From Sulfolobus sp. E5-1-F (GTDB lineage Archaea > Thermoproteota > Thermoprotei_A > Sulfolobales > Sulfolobaceae): a DNA stretch of 64,000 nucleotides. Below the pieces are notes generated by a model. The model was not told the DNA's origin. It ran no database searches and saw nothing but the letters and a program-made list of their open reading frames with translations. The translations under genes and the position numbers were made by a program. Positions 21,956 through 31,536 of this stretch are shown here, piece after piece (position 1 is the stretch's first letter; each line of letters starts with the position of its first letter). The DNA lies in the NCBI RefSeq assembly GCF_009601705.1, contig NZ_CP045687.1, positions 842,630-906,629 of the forward strand, in the 5' to 3' direction.

Positions 21956-23317
21956 ATGACCGGAAAGGAGGAAATTAGCTCAAAATACGACGATTATTCA
22001 TTGAAGGAAGTCCCTAAAGATTCCAGATATGGTTTCTTTAACGTTTTTCTAGTATTTTCATCTGTATATGGTGCAATAGCTGTAATATGGGCTGGAGGAG
22101 CACTAGGTTATGGTCTCACATTTTCTCAGGCTATGATTGCAGTGCTGTCGGGGACAGTAGTATTAGGCATCTTAGGTTCATTAACTGCAGCAGTGGGAGC
22201 TTATAGTGGTCTTTCCACATACGTTATGTGGAGACATCCTTTAGGAAGATGGGGAGGTAAAATTGCTGGATTGTTACTGATAACTATAACTACGGGAATA
22301 GGATGGTATGCAGTAGAAACATGGCTATTTGGTATAGTAATGAGTGAGATATTCCCAAATAATCCATTCTTTTCTGTTGGAGTAGCCGCAATTTGGGGAG
22401 GAATTTTGATGACAATAATGACATATGTAGGCTATAGGATGCTGTCTTTCCTAAGTTACTTTACAATTCCGTTTCATATATGGCTGATAGCAATAGGAAT
22501 AGCAATAGTATTAGCACTTAAAGGGGGATTCCACACAGTTATGACAGCTGTTCCTACAAGCCATATGAGCTTGCTTGACGGTATATCTGCTACTATAGGA
22601 TTATATAGTGCTGGGACTATAATTTCTCCCGATATCTCCAGATTTGCCAAATCAGCGAAGGATGCTGGATATGCGTGGTTTGCCCACATAATTTTCCTAT
22701 ATCCATTCTTAATATTGGGAGGAGTTGCAATAGTGTTAGCGACTGGTTCCTATTTAATAACTAACGCGATGCTGGAATTAGGTATGGGAGTTGGCGTTTT
22801 ACTAATTATAGTTTTCGGTCAGTTCATAATAAACACTGATAATCTATATAGTGGTTCCTTATCTTTAGTTAACCTAATTCCAATGAGACGTGAAATCGCC
22901 TCTATAATCAATGGTGTCATAGGTACTGCCATTGCTGCATATGTCGGATTCTCTGCGGGTTCATCCATAACTCCCTTCGAGAACTTTATCTCTTTACTAG
23001 GAGACTTTTTACCAGCAATGGGAGGAATTGTACTAGCTGACTTCTACATTGTGAAGAAATACGTTAATAAAATCCAAGATCCTCATAAACGATATCAATT
23101 CGTACCAAATAATAAATATTACAATATAAATATTGCAGGAATATTAGCTCTAGCATTAGGCTCAATAATAGGTTACTTTGTAAATGCAGGTATACCAGCC
23201 ATAAACTCCTTAGTTACTGGCTTCCTATCCTATATAATAATATACTACATTATCAAAGCAATGGGTAAGAGTCCAGAAATATTGCCGTTTAACTATGAAG
23301 GGGGGATATTAAGATGA
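21956..23317 (+). CDS. NCS1-family nucleobase/hydantoin:cation symporter (CodB-like)
   Basis: A 453-residue protein with about 12 hydrophobic helices. NCS1 features: early GYGLTFSQAMIAVLSGTVVLG, MWRHPLGRWGGKIAG, ISPDISRFAKSAKDAGYAW, and NTDNLYSGSLSLVNLIP. Members import cytosine, allantoin, uracil or hydantoins with Na+ or H+. Its place beside hydantoinase-like genes suggests uptake of a cyclic amide or nucleobase derivative. The downstream small membrane-protein gene overlaps by 4 bases. Substrate specificity is inferred. Confidence 0.9.
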   Translation: MTGKEEISSKYDDYSLKEVPKDSRYGFFNVFLVFSSVYGAIAVIWAGGALGYGLTFSQAMIAVLSGTVVLGILGSLTAAVGAYSGLSTYVMWRHPLGRWGGKIAGLLLITITTGIGWYAVETWLFGIVMSEIFPNNPFFSVGVAAIWGGILMTIMTYVGYRMLSFLSYFTIPFHIWLIAIGIAIVLALKGGFHTVMTAVPTSHMSLLDGISATIGLYSAGTIISPDISRFAKSAKDAGYAWFAHIIFLYPFLILGGVAIVLATGSYLITNAMLELGMGVGVLLIIVFGQFIINTDNLYSGSLSLVNLIPMRREIASIINGVIGTAIAAYVGFSAGSSITPFENFISLLGDFLPAMGGIVLADFYIVKKYVNKIQDPHKRYQFVPNNKYYNINIAGILALALGSIIGYFVNAGIPAINSLVTGFLSYIIIYYIIKAMGKSPEILPFNYEGGILR

Positions 23318-23700
23318 AATTGTCTGATAACTATAGAATATTTACTATATCTAACGTTATAGTGGGGTTAATCTTCAGTACACTATATTTCATTACAAGT
23401 GGGTTTATACAATACTATAACTTAGTCTATGGTATCCTTACGTTAGGAATAGCTATATGGGGAATTGGGAGATATTATTTCAAACAGATAGAAGATGATA
23501 GAATAAGAGCAGGAGTTCAAACAGCGTGGCTAATAGTCTCTTTCGCTCTAGGTTACATATCAATAATTTACGCCCCTGTTCTGTTCACCAGGTTAGAAAT
23601 AATAGTGATTGAGTCCGTTCTGTCAATAATACAAATTTTGTGGGGTTCTGCACTATTAGCAATTTCATATAGGAAAGGATACTCAGTAATAAAGGTGTAA
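23314..23700 (+). CDS. Small four-helix membrane protein, function unknown
   Basis: 128 residues, four hydrophobic segments, a short polar loop QIEDDRIRAGVQTAW between helices 2 and 3. No family recognised. Its ATG overlaps the permease stop (ATGA) and the DUF917 gene starts 4 bases after its end, so it is in the same operon and may be an accessory of the transporter. Confidence 0.65.
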   Translation: MKLSDNYRIFTISNVIVGLIFSTLYFITSGFIQYYNLVYGILTLGIAIWGIGRYYFKQIEDDRIRAGVQTAWLIVSFALGYISIIYAPVLFTRLEIIVIESVLSIIQILWGSALLAISYRKGYSVIKV

Positions 23701-23704
23701 CTAC

Positions 23705-24787
23705 ATGGAGACTTATTTCATCGAAGAGAGAGATTTACAAAACCTAATAACTGGAGCGTCATTTTTAGGCACTGGAGGTGGAGGAGATCCGTATATAGGA
23801 GGACTTATGTTAAAAAGGGAACTAGAAATTGTGAAGAAGATAGAAGTAATAACTGGAATGAAGTACTCAAATAATAAATCATTTATTTTAGGTAGTGCAA
23901 TGATGGGGGCTCCTATAGTTATGATAGAAAAAATACCCAACAGCTCTGAAGCTAAAAAGGCCCTTGAAGTTTATTCTAAATTTACCGATAATGAAGTAGA
24001 ATACATTACGCCACTGGAAATGGGCGGAGTCAACTCCACGATCCCATTAATAACATCAGCTAAGACCGGTATTCCAGTAATTGATGGAGATGGTATGGGA
24101 AGGGCGTTTCCAGAACTGCAAATGACTACCTTTTACTTTTATGGTGTTCAACCTTCTCCAATCGTCATATTCGATGAAAGAGGTAATGTAAGTATAGTAC
24201 AAGGTATAGACGGTTATTGGTCTGAGAAAATAGCAAGAATCATCACTGTAAGATACGGTGGAAGTGCATATATTGCACTGTACGGTACTTCATTACCAAC
24301 TTACTTAAATACTGCCGTACTAGGTACACTGAGTTTAGCCTTAGAAATAGGCAAGCTATTAAATCAAATGCGTCTCGATGATGTGTTAGACCTTTTAAAG
24401 GCAATAATAATGTTCAAGGGTAAGGTGGTAGATGTACAAAGAAGAGTAGAGAAGGGATTCTCCAAAGGAAATGTAATTATAGAGGGTATAGAAAACTACA
24501 GAGAGAAAAATATGAAAATTGACTTTCAGAATGAATTCTTAGTAGCAAGGATTAATAATAATATAGTAACTACTGTGCCAGATCTCATAACAGTTCTGGA
24601 TCTATTCACATTAAAACCAATTACGACGGACAGAATAAAGTATGGTCAAAAAGTCATGGTTATCGGTATACCTTCTAGTGAGAAACTCAGAACTAAAGAA
24701 GCATTAAGATATGTAGGACCTAGAGCCTTTGGATATGATGTGGATTTCATACCGCTCGAGGAAAGGTGGAATAAGGTTGAGAATTAG
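23705..24787 (+). CDS. DUF917 family protein (first copy)
   Basis: 360 residues with the DUF917 hallmarks ASFLGTGGGGDPYIGGLM near the N-terminus, EMGGVNSTIPLITSAKTGIPVIDGDGMGRAFPELQMTTF in the middle, and FSKGNVIIEGIENY in the C-terminal half. DUF917 proteins are regularly encoded next to hydantoinase-like ATPase genes, which is the case immediately downstream. Their reaction is not known to me; a role in ring-opened amide processing is inferred. It overlaps the next gene by 11 bases if the TTG at 24777 is the start there. Confidence 0.85.
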   Translation: METYFIEERDLQNLITGASFLGTGGGGDPYIGGLMLKRELEIVKKIEVITGMKYSNNKSFILGSAMMGAPIVMIEKIPNSSEAKKALEVYSKFTDNEVEYITPLEMGGVNSTIPLITSAKTGIPVIDGDGMGRAFPELQMTTFYFYGVQPSPIVIFDERGNVSIVQGIDGYWSEKIARIITVRYGGSAYIALYGTSLPTYLNTAVLGTLSLALEIGKLLNQMRLDDVLDLLKAIIMFKGKVVDVQRRVEKGFSKGNVIIEGIENYREKNMKIDFQNEFLVARINNNIVTTVPDLITVLDLFTLKPITTDRIKYGQKVMVIGIPSSEKLRTKEALRYVGPRAFGYDVDFIPLEERWNKVEN

Positions 24788-26318
24788 AATAGGTATTGAT
24801 ATTGGTAGTACTCATACAGATGCAGTAGCATTAGAAGGTAAAGAGCTAATAGTAGCTGATAAAGTAATGACCACACCAGACCTAACTACTGGACTTTTAA
24901 ATGCCATAAGTAGGGTAATGGAAAGACTTGGAGAAAGAAAGAACGAAGTAGATACGCTAATGATAGGGACTACCCACGGTCTGAACGCCTTACACCAAGG
25001 TAAAGGCTTAAATAGAGTAGCTATCATTAGAATTGGCTTACCTGCAGGAGAGGGAGTTCCTCCAGTATTTGATTGGCCACAGCAACTATCAAACTTTGTC
25101 ACTCATAGATATATGGTAAGAGGAGGTCATGAGTATACCGGAGAAGAAATAGTAGAGATGGACGAGGACAAAATAAAGAAAATCGCTGAAGACATAAACG
25201 GTAAAGTGGATGCTATAGCTATCAGTTCAATATTTTCAATTGTAAATTCGTCACATGAGATTAAAGCAAGGGAGATTTTAAGAGAGAAAGGAATTAACGT
25301 ACCCATAGTGCTTTCTCACGAAATTGGTGGAATAGGACTGTTAGAGAGGGAGAACTCAGCGATCTTAAATGCGTTAATACTTAAAATCTTCGATAACCTA
25401 ATAACCAAAATCAAACAGTTACTTTCTTCTTTAGGCATAGAAGATGTAAGACTATTCTTCGCACAGAATGATGGAACTGTGGCCTCTGAAGATTTCATCA
25501 AAGGCTATCCGATATTCACTGTAGCGGGACCAGTTTCAAATAGTATTAGAGGAGCGCATTTACTGACTGGGATAAAAGATGCAATAGTAATGGACGTAGG
25601 AGGAACTACAACAAACGTAGGTGTTCTCCATGAGGGATATCCTAGAGAATCCTCATCTGTAGTAGAAATAGCTAAAATAAGGACTAATTTCAGAATGCCC
25701 GATATTTACACGATGGCATTGGGAGGAGGCACCATAGTTAATGAAGAGAAAATAGGACCAGAGAGTGTAGGTTACGCACTAATAAATAAGGGAATAGCAT
25801 GGGGAGGTGATACTTTAACTGCAACAGATGTCGCTATGGTAGTGAAAGGAATAACAATAGATGGTACAAATCCGAAGCTGATAAATAACAAATTCCCTAG
25901 GGAGTACTTATTTAGGGTTTACACCAAAATGGTGGAAATGTGGGAAGACGCCATAGACTTAATGAAAACTTCAAAAGATGATGTAACGGTGATTGTTGTG
26001 GGCGGGGGAAGTGTAATGGTTCCGGAGAAGTTGAGAGGTGCGAGGGAAGTTATAAGGCCACAAAATGCCCAATACGCTAATGCCATAGGTGCGACATTAA
26101 CCAAAGTTGGTGCAACAATAGAAAGGACGTTCTCCTATGATCAAATAACTAGGGAAACTGCAATAAAGAGCCTAATTGATGAGGCTAAAAGTCTAGCTAT
26201 TAGAGCTGGGGCCTTAAGTACGACAATAGAAGTTAGAGAAATAGAAGAAATACAAATACCTTATCTGCCCGGAAATTCTGTAAAAGTAAAAGTTAAGGTA
26301 GTTGGTGAATTTTCTTAA
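24777..26318 (+). CDS. Hydantoinase A-like ATPase, short form associated with DUF917
   Basis: About 514 residues from a TTG at 24777, preceded by a GGTGG ribosome-binding-like stretch; an upstream frame opening at 24729 would overlap DUF917 by 59 bases. It begins with the actin-like RIRIGIDIGSTHTDAVALEG, then GTTHGLNALHQGKGLNR, SHEIGGIGLLERENSAILNA, VAGPVSNSIRGA, MDVGGTTTNVGVLHEG, and VIVVGGGSVMVPEKLRGA. It lacks the longer C-terminal part of the 683-residue HyuA. It is the last gene of the permease operon and converges on the second DUF917 gene, overlapping by 26 bases. Confidence 0.88.
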   Translation: MRIRIGIDIGSTHTDAVALEGKELIVADKVMTTPDLTTGLLNAISRVMERLGERKNEVDTLMIGTTHGLNALHQGKGLNRVAIIRIGLPAGEGVPPVFDWPQQLSNFVTHRYMVRGGHEYTGEEIVEMDEDKIKKIAEDINGKVDAIAISSIFSIVNSSHEIKAREILREKGINVPIVLSHEIGGIGLLERENSAILNALILKIFDNLITKIKQLLSSLGIEDVRLFFAQNDGTVASEDFIKGYPIFTVAGPVSNSIRGAHLLTGIKDAIVMDVGGTTTNVGVLHEGYPRESSSVVEIAKIRTNFRMPDIYTMALGGGTIVNEEKIGPESVGYALINKGIAWGGDTLTATDVAMVVKGITIDGTNPKLINNKFPREYLFRVYTKMVEMWEDAIDLMKTSKDDVTVIVVGGGSVMVPEKLRGAREVIRPQNAQYANAIGATLTKVGATIERTFSYDQITRETAIKSLIDEAKSLAIRAGALSTTIEVREIEEIQIPYLPGNSVKVKVKVVGEFS

Positions 26319-27339
26319 CTTCTTTTAATACCATTTCCTTAATCTTATCGTATCCTCCAACTTCCTTCCACTTATTACTTACAGGGATTTCTAATACTCT
26401 CACCTTTACTCCGTATCTAAGGGAGTCAGAAGTCACTACGTTATTATTATAATCTATTAAATTGATAATTTCTGGTGATATTGACAGAATTTTTCCTTCT
26501 TTAAGGAAGCTTAAATACTCATTTTTAAATACGACTTCAGCACTTTCACCTCTATATTCTTCAAGGCCGTCAATTTTAGCTATACCAATTGCAAATCCTC
26601 CTAAGTTAAATCTCTTTACATCAACTATTTTACCTTCGAAAATTATCTTACCCCTCGCTAAATTAATCATTTCATCCAATCCTTGTTCTATTAACGTTTT
26701 ACCTAACTCAAAAGCTAGACTTACTGTACCCAAGATAGCTCCATTAATGTACTCCCTTCCAGAGGCTGGGTAAAGCGAGATATAACCTCTTCCACCAAAT
26801 CCCACAGTTATACTCCTTGCAATACTCTCAGCCCGGAAATTATCAACAGTCTCTATAATAACGCAATTTTCACGCTCGTCACAAATACTCAGAGGTGTTG
26901 CCTTATATCCTGCAAAATGCATAGTGGTCATATATAATTCAGGAAAAGCCCTACCCTCATAATCCCCATCTACTAATGGTTTCTTGCTCATTAACGATGC
27001 CATAAATGGGACAACTGAGTTTATACCACCTATTTCAATAGAAGTTATTTTAGTGACTTCTTTTCTCAAGAATTTAGTTAAGGTCATAAGAGATCTATAA
27101 TATTCATTGCCTGCGGGGATCTTCTCTATGCCGATCAATGGCGATCCCATACCGCCTACTCCTATTATGAAATCTTTATCCTCATCAACTTCGTCAGTAT
27201 ATTCAACATAGTCAACATTCATCTGAAGCATTTTTGCTTTAACAATTTTATATCCTAAAAACGGATTTCCACCACCACCAGAACCTAATATCGAACTTCC
27301 TATTGCAAGATTGTATAGATCATTTACAGAAATTCTCAT
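26293..27339 (-). CDS. DUF917 family protein (second copy)
   Basis: 348 residues paralogous to the protein encoded at 23705: SSILGSGGGGNPFLGYKIVK, SIEIGGINSVVPFMASLMSK, VDGDYEGRAFPELYMTT, and GGFAIGIAKIDGLEEY line up segment by segment. It is on the opposite strand and overlaps the HyuA-like gene tail to tail by 26 bases, so expression is separate from the plus-strand operon. Two divergent DUF917 copies could form a hetero-oligomer or serve different substrates; this is inference. Confidence 0.85.
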   Translation of the reverse strand: MRISVNDLYNLAIGSSILGSGGGGNPFLGYKIVKAKMLQMNVDYVEYTDEVDEDKDFIIGVGGMGSPLIGIEKIPAGNEYYRSLMTLTKFLRKEVTKITSIEIGGINSVVPFMASLMSKKPLVDGDYEGRAFPELYMTTMHFAGYKATPLSICDERENCVIIETVDNFRAESIARSITVGFGGRGYISLYPASGREYINGAILGTVSLAFELGKTLIEQGLDEMINLARGKIIFEGKIVDVKRFNLGGFAIGIAKIDGLEEYRGESAEVVFKNEYLSFLKEGKILSISPEIINLIDYNNNVVTSDSLRYGVKVRVLEIPVSNKWKEVGGYDKIKEMVLKEVKKIHQLP

Positions 27340-27710
27340 GTTTTCTTATAAAGCCCTCTAGTAATATAAAGTTTAAAGTTTGATTCAACGACGTTCAACA
27401 ATGATCAAAGACTTTGGGTGAATATCGGAAAGGACAACTTTTTAGTAAGAAGTAACGCAACAAACTTGTTAAATAATATTTATATAAAAACAATTCTTAC
27501 ACTATTTAGATCTCTCTATGATATTTATGTTATATATCTTGTTGGTGAAACTCTTAAATCGATTGTCCCATTTCTGATTAATTATAAATTTGGTCTTTAA
27601 CTTTTTGATCCTCTTTTTTATATAATACTCTAAAAAATGAGATTTGAATAAAAAACTTAATAAATGTATAAGCGTTCATAATTTATTGAAAATATGGTTA
27701 AAAATGAGAT
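27340..27710. other. Gene-free gap
   Basis: AT-rich, with a 60-codon plus-strand frame at 27418-27600 that shows no motif and unconvincing composition. Nothing supportable. Confidence 0.4.
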
Positions 27711-27947
27711 TCAAGCTTTAGCTTGTTCCCCTCTAAGGTCTACATCTTTAGTCTCTCTCAACGTTAGAACCCCAACAACTGCTACAATCCCATAAGCGAT
27801 TATTAGCATAACTAAATATGGCCAGCCGAATTTAGCCCCATGAAGAGCAGATACGATATAACTAGCTAAGATTGGTGCTAAACCTCCTCCATAGACCTGA
27901 GATATTTGATATGCAAGATTATAATCAGAAACCCTATATGTGCGATC
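27711..27947 (-). pseudogene. C-terminal fragment of an MFS transporter
   Basis: The minus strand reads a coherent ~75-residue C-terminal MFS end: NLAYQISQVYGGGLAPILAS, a helix GWPYLVMLIIAYGIVAVVG, then LTLRETKDVDLRGEQAKA and a stop at 27711-27713. LRETKD is the standard cytoplasmic boundary after the last MFS helix. Upstream (above about 27947) the frame is interrupted by stops, and the first ten helices are missing. It is a relic of a metabolite transporter. Confidence 0.75.
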
Positions 27948-28638
27948 TTCTTTCTTTCAAGAGCTTAGATAATAGCACCCCTATTCATAATGGCACCCTA
28001 TAGCAATTCACACATATAGTTTTCAGATTAGTTTCTTAATGAGAGATAGATATGAAGAATACAATATTATTAAGCACCACTAAATCTCATAATTTACTTT
28101 TGAAATATTTTTAGAAACATGGTTCTAAAATTTTGGATCTTTCCGGGGGAAATATCAATAAGCCACTACCGATATAATAGACTGTACATCATTATCATTC
28201 TAATAAACGTAAATAGCTAGGTCTTTACCTCGATATATACTATCTGACTTCCTAAAAGACTAGTCCTTCTACCAACAACTTGTAACAGCCAAGGATAAAT
28301 TATCAATTCATAATATCTTCAGATAGGATAGTATTCTTGTGCAGTTTTAATAATCTTAGTGGTAAAAATGTCCACTCTTTTTGCATATGAATTTTTACTA
28401 TGTTTATTGTAGAGTATGAAACAGCATGTTAACGAGTAAGGAATTATTATGATAATAGTTCATTGACTTATTGTAACTTATCGAAAAATATACATAGGTT
28501 TAACGTAATCGATGTCCTAAAATATTAAATAATTTTAAGTATAATAGTTATCATGTGTCGTTATTTAACTTATCACTCGTGACTTTTGAAATAGATCATG
28601 AAGATTGCTGGAGTAAGGTCACGTCAGATTAACCTGTG
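27948..28638. other. Non-coding decayed region
   Basis: About 690 AT-rich bases between two gene relics. I find no intact frame, tRNA-like or repeat structure. It lies in a decayed stretch that probably once carried sugar-acid catabolic genes. Confidence 0.35.
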
Positions 28639-29127
28639 TTAATAAAAATCATTTTTGCAAAGCCAAGTCCTAGTTTTCCCTCCTAACAACTCGTAAACTG
28701 GAACGCCAAGTAACATAACATAAGCATCATACATCAAGAGGTTAACAACACTTATCGCATGCATAGCTATTCCACTCCTACCAATTGGCAACGTATATCT
28801 ATATAGCAAATCCCATGCCATGCTTATCCTAGAGATTGGTAAACCCTTTATCAGATTAACTAAATTAGACATTACAAAATTACAAACCAACTCAGAGGTT
28901 TCAAGAATGGAATAAGTAGAGTTGTCGTCTAGATCCATTCTTATAAAACAAATCTTATCCATGAACGCTGATTGAAATGGTGATGAAGATCCAAGATATT
29001 CTTTATAGTAATCAGTTGGCTTAACGTAAGGAAAATTCTGCTTTGAAATACTCTCCGTAGTAACTACATATATCTTATCAATTTTTACCGTCATGCTATA
29101 ACACTTCTCTAGGCACCTTTTTATCAA
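28639..29127 (-). pseudogene. N-terminal fragment of an enolase-superfamily (sugar-acid dehydratase-like) enzyme
   Basis: 162 codons that match the N-terminal capping domain and barrel start of mandelate racemase/muconate lactonising enzymes: ISMAWDLLYRYTLPIGRSGI, AMHAISVVNLLMYDAYVMLL, GVPVYELLGGKTR. The barrel with its metal ligands and catalytic Lys/His should follow, but the frame ends within a few codons (TWLCKNDFY). Intact family members are about 380-400 residues. The pattern most resembles archaeal arabinonate/gluconate dehydratases (inference). Confidence 0.75.
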
Positions 29128-29258
29128 TTAGTCCTAACTTGTGCGGATAAGAATGTAAGTCTCATAGAGTGTATATCTAACTAACTTTTGTTGTGATGAA
29201 TACCAATCCTAACATGTTTGGAATCACCTTTTATTCAGTTACATGGAAAAATATAAGT

Positions 29259-30293
29259 ATGGTTAAATCAAAAGCAGCCCTTCTGAAGAAGTTCTCAGAA
29301 CCATTATCAGTAGAATACGTTGATATTCCAGAACCTAAAGGTGAAGAAGTGCTAATAAGGATAGGAGGAGCTGGAGTTTGCAGAACTGATCTGAGAATAT
29401 GGAAAGGAGTGGAAGCAAAACAAGGTTTTGGATTGCCAATAATACTAGGTCATGAAAACGCTGGGACAGTAATTGAAGTAGGGGAATTGGCAAAGGTAAA
29501 GAAGGGAGATAACGTAGTGGTTTACGCAGCTTGGGGAGATATGACTTGTAGATATTGCAAAGAAGGGAAGTTTAACATTTGCAAAAATCAAGTAATTCCT
29601 GGGCAAACTACAAATGGTGGTTTCTCTGAGTACATGTTAGTTAAAAGCTATAGATGGTTAGTAAAACTAAATAGCCTAAGCCCAGTTGATGCTGCACCAT
29701 TGGCAGATGCTGGAACAACGTCAATGGGAGCTATAAGGCAAGCCTTGCCATTCATTAACAAATTCGCAGAACCAGTTGTTATAGTTAACGGTATTGGAGG
29801 GTTAGCAGTTTACACTATACAAATACTAAAGGCTCTATTGAAGAATACAATTATAATCGGAATTTCTAGGAGTAAGAAGCATAGGGATTTAGCATTGGAG
29901 TTAGGTGCAGATTACGCGGTTGAAATGAAAGAGGCAGAGAGTTTAATAAACAGACTAACTGATGGACTAGGTGCTAGTGTGGCAATAGATCTAGTGGGAA
30001 CTGAGGAAACTACTTATAATTTAGGTAGATTGTTAGCACAAGAGGGTGCAATAGTACTAGTGGGAATGGAGGGGAAGAGAGTAAGTCTAGAAGCGTTTGA
30101 TACTGCAGTGTGGAATAAGAAGCTTCTGGGTTCGAATTACGGTTCACTAAACGATTTAGAAGATGTAGTAAGGCTTAGTGAGAGTGGGAAAATTAAGCCA
30201 TACGTTGTCAATGTACCTTTAGATGAGATTAACAAAGCTTTTAAGGATTTAGATGAGGGAAGAGTAGAGGGAAGACAAGTAATAATACCGTGA
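29259..30293 (+). CDS. Zinc-dependent medium-chain alcohol dehydrogenase
   Basis: About 344 residues from the ATG at 29259, chosen because family homology begins at KSKAALLKKFSEPLSVEYVD and an aaaatata box lies just upstream; an upstream ATG at 29193 would add an unlikely 22-residue leader. Catalytic zinc site: GVCRTDLRIWKG and GHENAG. Structural zinc lobe: DMTCRYCKEGKFNIC, with Asp replacing the first Cys, similar to the Glu seen in characterised Sulfolobus ADH. NAD(P) site: GIGGLAVYTIQ. Likely oxidises alcohols or reduces aldehydes; substrate not determinable. Confidence 0.9.
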   Translation: MVKSKAALLKKFSEPLSVEYVDIPEPKGEEVLIRIGGAGVCRTDLRIWKGVEAKQGFGLPIILGHENAGTVIEVGELAKVKKGDNVVVYAAWGDMTCRYCKEGKFNICKNQVIPGQTTNGGFSEYMLVKSYRWLVKLNSLSPVDAAPLADAGTTSMGAIRQALPFINKFAEPVVIVNGIGGLAVYTIQILKALLKNTIIIGISRSKKHRDLALELGADYAVEMKEAESLINRLTDGLGASVAIDLVGTEETTYNLGRLLAQEGAIVLVGMEGKRVSLEAFDTAVWNKKLLGSNYGSLNDLEDVVRLSESGKIKPYVVNVPLDEINKAFKDLDEGRVEGRQVIIP

Positions 30294-30357
30294 TTCAAGT
30301 TATAGTCTTAATATAAAATTAACAAAAAATGACAATCCAGTAAAAGCACGGGATAAT

Positions 30358-31536
30358 TTAAGTTATGGCTTTAATCGTAACTTTTACCTCATTTGGCGAA
30401 ACTATCCTAAACCACGTTGTCGGTTTCTCAATAACGTTAACTCCAGTCTTTAACTTTACAGTTTCACTGACCTCATCGTTAATATCAGCCTTTAAGTGTA
30501 ACTCAGCTTCACCATTAAGCGATAATACTAGCCTATTTGCATAAGGAGCATAGTACCATTTACTCTCCCTTCCCTTGAATTTTCCCCTTAACTCGCCATA
30601 ACTTTTAGGATTGAATATGGACTCGTTTACGTACTCTACCCAAATCTCGTGAGTATATCCCTCTCTTCCCGTGTCCATCCTAGTAGTGTAGGTGTCTCTA
30701 AATGATGTGAAGAATAATTTAGGCCTTCCATCGGGTTCAGTGGTGTAATGTGGATGCCCAACTTGAACAAATGAGTCGTCTAAGCCCAGAAGGGGCATTA
30801 TTGAACCTTGAAGCATCCCAACTTTGTTAATATCCTCTGTGACATAAAGTTCGTCTAGGCTAGGTCCAATAAACGATTGTAACATCCATTTGGAAGCAGT
30901 ATTTATCTCAACGAATATTTGAAACCTAGGGATTAGTGTGAAATCTAATACGTCATTGCTTCTAGCCCATATTCCAATTTCTCCTAAATCCTCAACTGTT
31001 ACCTTATCTAAGTCGTCAATATTTTTAACTAGAAATAGTTTAATACCAGAGGAATCATCATTCGGACTTACTCCAAACGCGTCGTGTAAATTCCTATAAG
31101 CACCCGTTGGTCTTATTGGAAATCCTGAATCCTTCTTTAAATCCTTAATTAATAACTTATATCCCTTCAATCTCCATTCAGGGTCAAAAATAAATAAATA
31201 AACGTCATTACCGTGTGTTGACGTTACGTAAAATTCATCCCTAGCTTCATTATAGAAACCCCTTACAGCATTATTACTATAATTAACTTGACTTGGAAAG
31301 TCATAGGGCAGAATCTTTTTAATAGTAGTGTAATCAACATTTAAACTTCTATCAATTTGCACTACGAATCCCTCTCTCTTTAACCCAACAAGGTCATTCC
31401 ACCCAGTAAACAAGAGCCAATGCTTATCCCTTTTTACATCATAGATAATATAAGGCGTGCCAACTCCTCCTCTAACTTCGCTTATTGGTGATTTTTGAGG
31501 AAGAATTACGGGCTTGATCGTAGATCGCTCTCTCAT
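30358..31536 (-). CDS. Beta-propeller-like (glycosidase-fold) protein, function unknown
   Basis: 392 residues, no signal peptide, rich in repeated aromatic beta-strand blades: GTPYIIYDVKRDKHWLLFTG, NNAVRGFYNEARDEFYVTST, GRPKLFFTSFRDTYTTR, and a final beta domain with HLKADINDEVSETVKL. The blade pattern recalls five-bladed GH43/GH32/GH130 superfamily proteins, but I see no certain catalytic triad. The neighbouring sugar-acid enzyme relic and dehydrogenase would fit carbohydrate metabolism. The assignment is fold-level at best. Confidence 0.45.
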   Translation of the reverse strand: MRERSTIKPVILPQKSPISEVRGGVGTPYIIYDVKRDKHWLLFTGWNDLVGLKREGFVVQIDRSLNVDYTTIKKILPYDFPSQVNYSNNAVRGFYNEARDEFYVTSTHGNDVYLFIFDPEWRLKGYKLLIKDLKKDSGFPIRPTGAYRNLHDAFGVSPNDDSSGIKLFLVKNIDDLDKVTVEDLGEIGIWARSNDVLDFTLIPRFQIFVEINTASKWMLQSFIGPSLDELYVTEDINKVGMLQGSIMPLLGLDDSFVQVGHPHYTTEPDGRPKLFFTSFRDTYTTRMDTGREGYTHEIWVEYVNESIFNPKSYGELRGKFKGRESKWYYAPYANRLVLSLNGEAELHLKADINDEVSETVKLKTGVNVIEKPTTWFRIVSPNEVKVTIKAIT

